Shown here in pieces: positions 25,560 to 32,313 of a stretch of DNA of 38,845 nt. The translations under genes and the position numbers were made by a program. Below the pieces are notes generated by a model, which was not told the origin of the DNA, did not search any database, and saw only the letters and a program-made list of their open reading frames with translations. The number at the start of each line of letters is the position of its first letter. Position 1 is the first letter of the stretch. The DNA comes from Thioclava sp. JE_KL1 (GTDB lineage Bacteria; Pseudomonadota; Alphaproteobacteria; Rhodobacterales; Rhodobacteraceae), in the NCBI RefSeq assembly GCF_009296265.1, contig NZ_WBJS01000016.1, positions 1 through 38,845 of the forward strand. Reading direction: 5' to 3'.

Positions 25560-28282
25560 CCCGAGACGTCGAACATACCGTCGGTGAACAGGCCGAGATC
25601 GGCATCGATGAACTCGACCGTGACGCCCTGATCGGTGAAGGTCACGCCGGAGCCCGCCTCGACCATATGGCTGCGGGCTTCGGTGGCAGAGCTGTAGTTG
25701 AAGCCATCGAAACTCAGCCGATCCCAGGGTTCGATGTCGATAATGACATGGTGCCCGTCCTCATCCGCGCGGAAAACGAACTGATCCGCCATCGCACCGC
25801 CCTGCAGCAGATTGTACCCCTCGCCGCCATCCAGCTGATCCTCGAAGCCGAAAGAGCGGAACCAATCGATCTGCGGCTGCGACGTCTGGGTTATCATCTC
25901 TGGGCTTTGCGCAAATGAGGCGACCACTTTCTCGCGGGTGTAGCCTCCGCTGTCGAGCTGATCGACCCACCATGTCAGCCCCTCGCTATCCGGCGCGCGC
26001 CCCAAGACGTTCTGATAGAGAAGCGAGACGAAACCCGCATCGTCGAGATTGCCATAGGTCGACGTGAATTCGGGCGAATTTACGAAGCCGGAGACGACGT
26101 CGAGGAACTCCATCCCGTCCGCCTGCATCTCGCTCCAATACATCATCCCGCCAAGGTTCGGCTCGCGCCCCAGCGTCGCCTGATACAGACGAAACACGTC
26201 ATCGGTAAAATCCGTCTGCGCGCTGGCATGGCTCAGCATGAGCGTGTCGATCTCTGTAGAATCCCGAAATTCCGGGCTTTCCGAAAATCCCAAAACAATC
26301 TCCTCCCGACTTTTTACCCCCTGATCCAGCTGGTCGAGCCAATAGGTCAGCCCCCCGTCATCGGGGTCACGATCCAGCACGTTCTGGTAAAGCAGCGTCA
26401 GGAACTCCGAGTCGCTCGTCTCCGCGTAGTTCGACTGGAATTCCGGCGAGTTGATGAACCGATCCGCAACCTCCTGCAGTTCGACCGCGCCGCTCGATAG
26501 AAGGTCTGTCCAATAGTGCAGACCGTTCTCATCCGGCGCCCGATCCAGCGTCGCCTGATAGACCCGGAACACCTGTGCGGCGAACGGATCGTAGCTGCGA
26601 TCAATCTGCCCGCCATTGAGCAGATCGTCCCCCGCCATGCCTTGCAGGATATCCGACCCGTCATTGCCGACGAGCAGATCATCGCCGCCGCGCCCGTCGA
26701 TCAGGTCGCCCTGCGCGGTACCTTCCTTGTGGATATCGCCGACCTCGAGCGGGTTGATCGCGGTATGCCACAGATCGCGCAGGTCCGAGGTTTCGAAATC
26801 CGCGGCGCTCAGGCTTGAGCCGTCCGCGGTATTCACGATCACCCGCTCATCGCCGATCCGGATATCCGCCCCCGTCGCGGTCGGGGCGATGTCCAAAGCC
26901 TCCTTGGTGTAGAACCACGCCATGCTCGAGAGGTCGAGCCGATCGATGCCGGGCTCGTAATCCATGATGAAATCGGTGCGCCCGTCCGCGTCGAGCACGA
27001 ACACATCCTGCCCCTCGCCGCCCCAGAGGGAATCCGCGCCAGCGCCGTCTTGCAGAATGTCCGCCCCCGCCCCGCCACGGATTTGGTCATCGCCAGCGCC
27101 ACCGGAAATCTGATCGTTCTCGACGCCTCCGTCTACGCTATCGCCACCATCGCCAAGCTTTAGCGCCAGACCGGCAGGGCCCAACTCCACCTTGATATGG
27201 CTGATCCCCATACCCTGATCGCTCACGCTCGCGGGCACGTCGCCCGCCACGAAAATATCGAGCCCGGTCGCATCGGCGATCATCGCCGCCGCAGCCGGAT
27301 CAGAAAGCGCGGTCTCTAGCCCGTCCGCCAGCGTCCCGATCTGGACCAGTTTGCCGCCGGGCAGCAGCGTAAGCAGGCTGACGCCGTCATCGGCGCCTCC
27401 GGCCAGCACATAGACCTGATCGCCCATCGTCACGGTTTCGAGCGTCGTCATGCCGTCGAACCGCGTGCCCAGATCGTCATTGATCTGATCGGTGACCTCC
27501 ATCCGCCCGCCCGGACCAAGCGCCACGACAGAGATCGAGCTTGTTCCCGCGGCCCCCAAAAGCGCGTAGGCCTGTCCGCCCACCTGGATCGTCTCGATCG
27601 AATTCGGTGCGTTGATGAAGAGGCCGTCGCGCGCATCGATCTGACTGGCGATTTGCAGCTGTCCCTGCGTATCGAGCGCGAGCGTAGTCAGCGAATTATC
27701 CGTCACCGAAGCCGCAAGGACGTACTGCGCGCCCTCAATCTCGACCGTGGCGAGCGCATGGACGTCATTCTCTGACCAGACCTCGCCCGCGATGCCCTGC
27801 GCGATCTCGGTGATCCGGCCTCCGGCCCCCATCTGCCAGACATGCAGCCCGCTGCCATGCGACAGGGCCCCGACGAAAAAGCTCTGCGCGTCGAGTTGCA
27901 GCGGCGCGATCGCAAGCACCGCACCCGGCGCAACCGCGCCCGGCAGCGTGAACACATCGCTGATTCCGCCGTCATTCTGGTTCAGCCAGACCGCTTGAAA
28001 CGCACCCGAAGCCACTCCAGTCACCATCAAGGCCGGGCTGCCGTCGATCGAAATCTCGGTCAGCGTCCCGGCTGCATCCAGCCCCGCACTCTCGCTAAGA
28101 TAAGCCAAATCGCTCGAATTCAGCCGCGCAGTCAGCGGGATCTGCGAGATACCGCCCGGCGCATTCGAAATCGAATAGAGCGTCGGCCCCGCCTCACCCC
28201 GCACGAGAAGCAGGTCGGTGATCGACGTCAAGAAATTATCCGCGCCATTCGTAACAGTCGCGACCGGCACCAATTGAGGCAT
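25556..28282 (-). CDS. Secreted RTX-type protein with DUF4214 repeats
   Basis: A 908-aa acidic protein. Residues 1-370 form repeated beta-rich units resembling a propeller (for example GDQVYVLAGGADDGVSLLTL). RTX-type calcium-binding nonapeptides follow at about 385-430 (GGAGDDQIRGGAGADIL) and 530-560 (GGDDLLVGNDGSDIL). Four DUF4214-like units of about 50 residues lie at 572-620, 627-676, 697-745 and 752-800, each with LYQ-x-L-R-P-x-G-x-W and a SPEF end. RTX-like sequence resumes at about 815-850. No N-terminal signal is visible; type I secretion by a C-terminal signal is expected for this class. The ATG at 28282 has GGAGG at ideal spacing; an in-frame GTG at 28288 is too close to it. An adhesive or matrix role is likely. 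Confidence 0.9.
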   Translation of the reverse strand: MPQLVPVATVTNGADNFLTSITDLLLVRGEAGPTLYSISNAPGGISQIPLTARLNSSDLAYLSESAGLDAAGTLTEISIDGSPALMVTGVASGAFQAVWLNQNDGGISDVFTLPGAVAPGAVLAIAPLQLDAQSFFVGALSHGSGLHVWQMGAGGRITEIAQGIAGEVWSENDVHALATVEIEGAQYVLAASVTDNSLTTLALDTQGQLQIASQIDARDGLFINAPNSIETIQVGGQAYALLGAAGTSSISVVALGPGGRMEVTDQINDDLGTRFDGMTTLETVTMGDQVYVLAGGADDGVSLLTLLPGGKLVQIGTLADGLETALSDPAAAAMIADATGLDIFVAGDVPASVSDQGMGISHIKVELGPAGLALKLGDGGDSVDGGVENDQISGGAGDDQIRGGAGADILQDGAGADSLWGGEGQDVFVLDADGRTDFIMDYEPGIDRLDLSSMAWFYTKEALDIAPTATGADIRIGDERVIVNTADGSSLSAADFETSDLRDLWHTAINPLEVGDIHKEGTAQGDLIDGRGGDDLLVGNDGSDILQGMAGDDLLNGGQIDRSYDPFAAQVFRVYQATLDRAPDENGLHYWTDLLSSGAVELQEVADRFINSPEFQSNYAETSDSEFLTLLYQNVLDRDPDDGGLTYWLDQLDQGVKSREEIVLGFSESPEFRDSTEIDTLMLSHASAQTDFTDDVFRLYQATLGREPNLGGMMYWSEMQADGMEFLDVVSGFVNSPEFTSTYGNLDDAGFVSLLYQNVLGRAPDSEGLTWWVDQLDSGGYTREKVVASFAQSPEMITQTSQPQIDWFRSFGFEDQLDGGEGYNLLQGGAMADQFVFRADEDGHHVIIDIEPWDRLSFDGFNYSSATEARSHMVEAGSGVTFTDQGVTVEFIDADLGLFTDGMFDVSG

Positions 28283-28350
28283 AGTCACCTCCGCTTTCCA
28301 TGTTCACACTGTCTCAAATGTGAGGCGTGGCTGGGCACGGAGCGCGGAGG

Positions 28351-28373
28351 AAAAGCGGCCCGAAAAGGGCTTT
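28351..28373 (-). terminator. Weak terminator candidate after the KpsT-like gene
   Basis: On the minus strand GCCC-TTTTC-GGGC is followed by CGCTTTTCC, about 45 bases after the KpsT-like stop. The stem is only 4 bp, so this is a weak call. It may partly insulate the RTX gene downstream. Confidence 0.3.
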
Positions 28374-28416
28374 CTCTCAATATTTTAATAGAATGCGACG
28401 GCTCACAGCGCCCAGC

Positions 28417-29070
28417 TCAAAGCATGTTGCGTTCGTGGCAGGCAATCGCGGCGTTGAGATCGTCGAAAAACTCAAGCCGCCCACGCTCCAGCACCGCGCC
28501 GCAATCGCAAATCTCGCGCAACTGGTTCATCGAGTGGCTGACCACAACCGCCCCGGCATCTTTCAGCCGGTCGCGAAACAGGGCTGCGCTCTTCTCGCGA
28601 AACGCGGCATCGCCGACCGCCGTAATCTCGTCGACGAGATAGGTGTCGAAGCTGATCGCCATCGACGCCGCAAACGCCAATCGCGCGCGCATCCCGGAAG
28701 AATAGCTGCGGAGCGGCATCCGGAAATGCGCCCCAAGCTCGGCGATCGCCTCTACGAAAGCCACCATCTCATCGGTGTCCACACCGTAGATACGCGCAAT
28801 GAAGCGGCAATTCTGCGCGCCCGTCAGATCATTGTGAAACGACCCTGCGAAGCCCACCGGGAACGACACGCTGCCCCGCGTGATCACCCGCCCCCGATCG
28901 GGCCGCGCGGTGCCTGCGATCATCTGCAGCAGCGTCGACTTTCCAGCCCCGTTTCTTCCCAGCAACGCGACGGATCGCCCGCTTGGAAAGCTCGTGCAGA
29001 TATCGCGCGCCACGACCTTCTCGCCACCGGGAACGCGGAAACTCTTGCTGAGATTTTGCAGCCGGATCAT
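28417..29070 (-). CDS. KpsT-like capsule polysaccharide ABC transporter, ATP-binding protein
   Basis: The 217-aa nucleotide-binding subunit energises export of capsule-type polysaccharide. It has Walker A GRNGAGKS (38-45), signature SYSSGM (122-127), Walker B DTYLVDE (142-148) and switch H179. Size and sequence (ARIYGVDTDEM, SVSFPVGFAGSFHNDLTG) fit the KpsT/CtrD class, which lacks the C-terminal glycan-binding domain of Wzt. The start at 29070 is five bases after the KpsE-like stop. The frame is open to 29124, but that part overlaps KpsE. Its permease partner is on the opposite strand, divergent from KpsE. Confidence 0.93.
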   Translation of the reverse strand: MIRLQNLSKSFRVPGGEKVVARDICTSFPSGRSVALLGRNGAGKSTLLQMIAGTARPDRGRVITRGSVSFPVGFAGSFHNDLTGAQNCRFIARIYGVDTDEMVAFVEAIAELGAHFRMPLRSYSSGMRARLAFAASMAISFDTYLVDEITAVGDAAFREKSAALFRDRLKDAGAVVVSHSMNQLREICDCGAVLERGRLEFFDDLNAAIACHERNML

Positions 29071-29075
29071 CGCCG

Positions 29076-30305
29076 TTACCGACGGTCCCGGATCGCGTAG
29101 CCTACCAGGATGCCAATCGCCCAAAGCAAAACGAGGCTACCCGCGATCAGCGCCAGAAGCGTCTCCCGCCGGGGATATTCGGCACTTTCGGCAAGGGTCG
29201 GCGCCATGAAGGTCGCGAGAAAGCGGCTTTTCCGGCGCGCCTCGGCCTCCGCAGCGTCATAGCTTGCGCGGGTCGCCGCATAAGCACGCTCTGCGAATTC
29301 GCGCTCCGCCATAAGCCGCTCGTATTCGCCCACGATGCTCGCAAAAGCCTCTTCCTGGGAGCCGCCATCGATCCCGAGCTTGCGTCGCTCTGCCCCGATT
29401 CTGTCCTCGATCACCGCAAGCCGCCGCTCCGCCTGTTTCAACCGCGGGTCCGTCCCGCTGCGCACCGTGCCGCGCAGCAGATCACTCTCGATCATCACCT
29501 GCGCTTGCTGTTCGAGCAGCGACCCCAGCACCCCCGCCTGACTCTGCAAATCCATCTCCGGACTGATCAGTTGGTGGCGATTGCGGAAAGTGGTGAGCGC
29601 CGTTCGCGCCGTCGTCAGACGCGCCTCGGCGCGCCGCAACTCTCCGCACGCATGGCGAATCGCATCCTCGCGCGCCGCGTTGCTGAGCCGGTTAATCATC
29701 GCAGAGCTTTGTGCCATCAAGGTCTGCGCGATCCGCTGTGCCGCGACGGGATCGAAAGCGCGCACCTCGATGTCGAGAAGTCCCGCGCCCGCCCCGTGCC
29801 ACACATGAACCATGCGGTTCCAATAGGCGACAAGCTCCTCGAGAGTGGCGTCGCCAGGAAGCCCGAAGACCGGATCGGATCGGTCGCGCGACCAGATGGC
29901 CCTCAGATCGAGCGCGTCGTCGATCTGCGAAACAAGGCTCGGACTTTGAATGAATTCATAGAGAATGTCGGTGTCGCTCGAAGACGCGCCCGACAGACTG
30001 GACAGACCGCCGAAAAGATCGAGCGCCGGCGCCATTTCCTCCCGCTGCACCGTGAAGCCGACGCGTGAAACGAACTGATCCGCCGCCTGCGCGTAAAGAT
30101 AATAGGCCGCCACCAGAACCGGCGCGATCACCAGCGCCAGGAAGCTTAACGCCACAGTCTGGTGCCGCCGCCGCCAGCGCGCCTTGCGTGCGGGGGGCGC
30201 GTATGCGCTCGGCATCGGCCGGAGCGGTACTGGCACTTCGCGCAACCCAGCCCCCTTTGCGAGGACGGGCGTGGCCTGCGCAGGCTCGTTAACCGCGTGT
30301 TTCAC
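29076..30305 (-). CDS. KpsE-like capsule export protein (polysaccharide co-polymerase type)
   Basis: This inner-membrane protein links the ABC exporter to the outer-membrane channel. Translated from a GTG at 30305 with GGAG six bases upstream it is 409 aa. It has one transmembrane helix near the N-terminus (about 50-71), a large periplasmic domain with long coiled-coil stretches (about 225-365, including SYDAAEAEARRKSRFLATFM), and a second helix at about 383-404 just before the end. That architecture is typical of KpsE/CtrB/BexC. The open frame continues upstream to 30566 but would run antisense through the permease gene. It forms an operon with the KpsT-like gene. Confidence 0.9.
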   Translation of the reverse strand: MKHAVNEPAQATPVLAKGAGLREVPVPLRPMPSAYAPPARKARWRRRHQTVALSFLALVIAPVLVAAYYLYAQAADQFVSRVGFTVQREEMAPALDLFGGLSSLSGASSSDTDILYEFIQSPSLVSQIDDALDLRAIWSRDRSDPVFGLPGDATLEELVAYWNRMVHVWHGAGAGLLDIEVRAFDPVAAQRIAQTLMAQSSAMINRLSNAAREDAIRHACGELRRAEARLTTARTALTTFRNRHQLISPEMDLQSQAGVLGSLLEQQAQVMIESDLLRGTVRSGTDPRLKQAERRLAVIEDRIGAERRKLGIDGGSQEEAFASIVGEYERLMAEREFAERAYAATRASYDAAEAEARRKSRFLATFMAPTLAESAEYPRRETLLALIAGSLVLLWAIGILVGYAIRDRR

Positions 30306-30380
30306 AATTGGCTCCACTATCGGTCGCGTCAGGATCCAGTGAACACGATCCGAATTGAAAACCGGTAAATGAGGCTCGAA

Positions 30381-31178
30381 ATGTTCTCCTCCCGCGCGGC
30401 GCGCATCCCTGCCCGGTCCTTCCCGGCGCTCCGCGCCATCGGCGCGCTCATTCTGCGCGAGATGTCGGCAAGCTACGGTCGCTCCCCGGGGGGGTATCTT
30501 TGGGCGTTGCTCGAGCCGATCGGCGGCGTCGCATTGTTGACGCTGTTCTTTTCGCTGACCTTTCACGCCCCGCCGCTCGGGGCCAGCTTCGCCCTTTTCT
30601 ACGCGACGGGGTTACTGCCTTTCATGCTGTTTTCAGACGTTCAGTCGAAGGTCGCCAATGCACTCACCTACTCCCGCGCGCTCCTCGCTTATCCCACTGT
30701 AAGCTTTGTCGATGCGCTCATCGCACGGCTCGCTCTGAATGCCGTGACGAAACTTGTTGTTACTTACCTCGTCCTTCACGGGTGCCTCCTGATTTTCGAC
30801 ACCCGCGCGAGCCCGGATCCGCTGCGTATCTTCGAAGCAGCGGGGCTCGCCGTACTGCTGTCCTTCGGGATCGGCACCCTGAACTGTTACCTCTTTCTAC
30901 GCGCACCGGTCTGGCAGCAGATATGGTCGATCCTGATGCGACCGATGTTCCTGATTTCCGGAGTCTTTTTTCTCACCGACCAGTTGCCGCGCTGGGCCGC
31001 GGATACCCTTTGGTTTAATCCCCTGGTCCATGTGATCGGCTATCTTCGGCGCGGCTTTTTCCCGACCTATCAGCCCGACTATCTCTCTGCGTTCTACGTA
31101 ATCTGCGTGTCGCTCGTGGCCTTGGCCCTTGGCCTTTTGGCCCTCAGGACGAGCTACCGGGATCTCCTCGCAAGGTGA
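30381..31178 (+). CDS. KpsM-like capsule polysaccharide ABC transporter permease
   Basis: A membrane permease of the ABC-2 type with about six helices. Hallmarks are a cytoplasmic N-terminus with ILREMSASYGRSPGGYLWAL, then EPIGGVALLTLFFSLTF, and the C-terminal WFNPLVHVIGYLRRGFFPTY. The start at 30381 has GAGG (30371-30374) at good spacing, giving 265 aa; an ATG four codons upstream (30369) would give 269 aa. It is transcribed divergently from the KpsE/KpsT-like genes across about 75 bases, so exporter parts are split over two transcripts. Its 3' end overlaps that of the convergent sulfotransferase-like gene by 35 bases. With KpsE and KpsT it should export a capsule-type glycan. Confidence 0.92.
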   Translation: MFSSRAARIPARSFPALRAIGALILREMSASYGRSPGGYLWALLEPIGGVALLTLFFSLTFHAPPLGASFALFYATGLLPFMLFSDVQSKVANALTYSRALLAYPTVSFVDALIARLALNAVTKLVVTYLVLHGCLLIFDTRASPDPLRIFEAAGLAVLLSFGIGTLNCYLFLRAPVWQQIWSILMRPMFLISGVFFLTDQLPRWAADTLWFNPLVHVIGYLRRGFFPTYQPDYLSAFYVICVSLVALALGLLALRTSYRDLLAR

Positions 31179-32313
31179 ACGATCCGGGCCGCGGTGTTTG
31201 ATCTCGCGGCGCGCCAAGGAGCGCGGTCCGCCACCGATGAGAACGGTCCTCGCGCAGAAGGACACCGAGCCGCTCCGCTATAGACGCGTCGAGTGCACCG
31301 AGCTCGGCCCCCTCGGACAACGGCTTTGAAAGAAGCCCTCCCGCGAACGCGCGCAATTCATCGAGATCATCGAGCGGCGCCGGGCCGCGCTCGATTTCAG
31401 GATGATACGGATATGGCGCCGTCCAGAGCGGGTCGTCGAATATTTGCTCTGCTTGTACGGCGGGTAAGACGCGCTCGAGCTCTCGACGATGGCTCTGTGC
31501 AAGCCGCTGCAGTGTCTCGACGTGACGTGGCGCGATCGCCCACGCGCGGCGCAACATGGGGCCGTTCGCCATTTGCCGTTGCAATACGAACTCGATCTCC
31601 GCGCGATGACTATCCGGCCGAAAACGGCGATTGCGCAGCAAAAAACCAAACTGTGCTGCGCTGCCCGTGCTGTGGCATGGTCCGATTGCGTTGCCCGGCG
31701 TTCCCAGCAAAGCGTCGGCGAAGGTGACCACATCCTGCTTTGCTGGCGCGACTTGCAGTCTTACGTTGGGAATGCGCGCCCAGGCTGCGAGATCTCCGCC
31801 AAAGCTGAACGGGACACGGCGGGACGAAAGCCAATCGTCGAAGCGGGGCCGGCTCCAGACACCCCATTGCCAGAACGCCGCGTTCATCCACGTTAGGGGC
31901 GGACGCAGAAAGGCCAGCACGGCCACGGGCGGATGGCCGAAGTCAGAAAGTAGCCGCGTGAAGAAATCGGGCCGACGAATCCAGCCCTCATTCGAGAAGA
32001 ACGGGATATAGCCGCGCCGCCGCGCGCGTGCGATCTCGCGCAAGACGAAATCGCCGAGAGATTTCGCCGCGACCTCCCGGCCGGGATCGGGCATCGAGAC
32101 ATAGCCATAGGGAGACAACGCGGCAGCGCGGCGCACGGCCCAGCCACGCAACGGCATGAGTTTGCCGCCCACCCCCACCGCGCCGATATAGCGCACACGC
32201 AAACCGGCGCGCGACGGCCGGTCCGGTTCCGCGCTCCATGCTGCTTGAAGAGCCGAACTGCCGCCTTTCGGGGCGCCTATATGGAAGATCGCATGACTGT
32301 CTTCGAACGTCAT
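31144..32313 (-). CDS. Sulfotransferase-like protein
   Basis: A 389-aa cytoplasmic protein. Near the N-terminus, IFHIGAPKGGSSALQAAW (9-26) resembles the 5'-phosphosulfate-binding loop of PAPS-dependent sulfotransferases (G13, K16, G18, S19, S20). VLAFLRPPLTWMNAAFWQW resembles the second, 3'-phosphate-binding segment, but with P in place of D in the usual RDP. The rest is divergent, so carbohydrate sulfation is only a probable function. Its ATG at 32313 overlaps the stop of the upstream glycosyltransferase as ATGA, implying translational coupling. The open frame upstream of this ATG overlaps that gene and is not used. Confidence 0.75.
   Translation of the reverse strand: MTFEDSHAIFHIGAPKGGSSALQAAWSAEPDRPSRAGLRVRYIGAVGVGGKLMPLRGWAVRRAAALSPYGYVSMPDPGREVAAKSLGDFVLREIARARRRGYIPFFSNEGWIRRPDFFTRLLSDFGHPPVAVLAFLRPPLTWMNAAFWQWGVWSRPRFDDWLSSRRVPFSFGGDLAAWARIPNVRLQVAPAKQDVVTFADALLGTPGNAIGPCHSTGSAAQFGFLLRNRRFRPDSHRAEIEFVLQRQMANGPMLRRAWAIAPRHVETLQRLAQSHRRELERVLPAVQAEQIFDDPLWTAPYPYHPEIERGPAPLDDLDELRAFAGGLLSKPLSEGAELGALDASIAERLGVLLREDRSHRWRTALLGAPRDQTPRPGSFTLRGDPGSSS

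Noticed and set aside
29076-30566. 496-aa version of the KpsE-like protein
   Set aside because: The extra N-terminus would run antisense through the permease gene; the GTG at 30305 has a good ribosome site.
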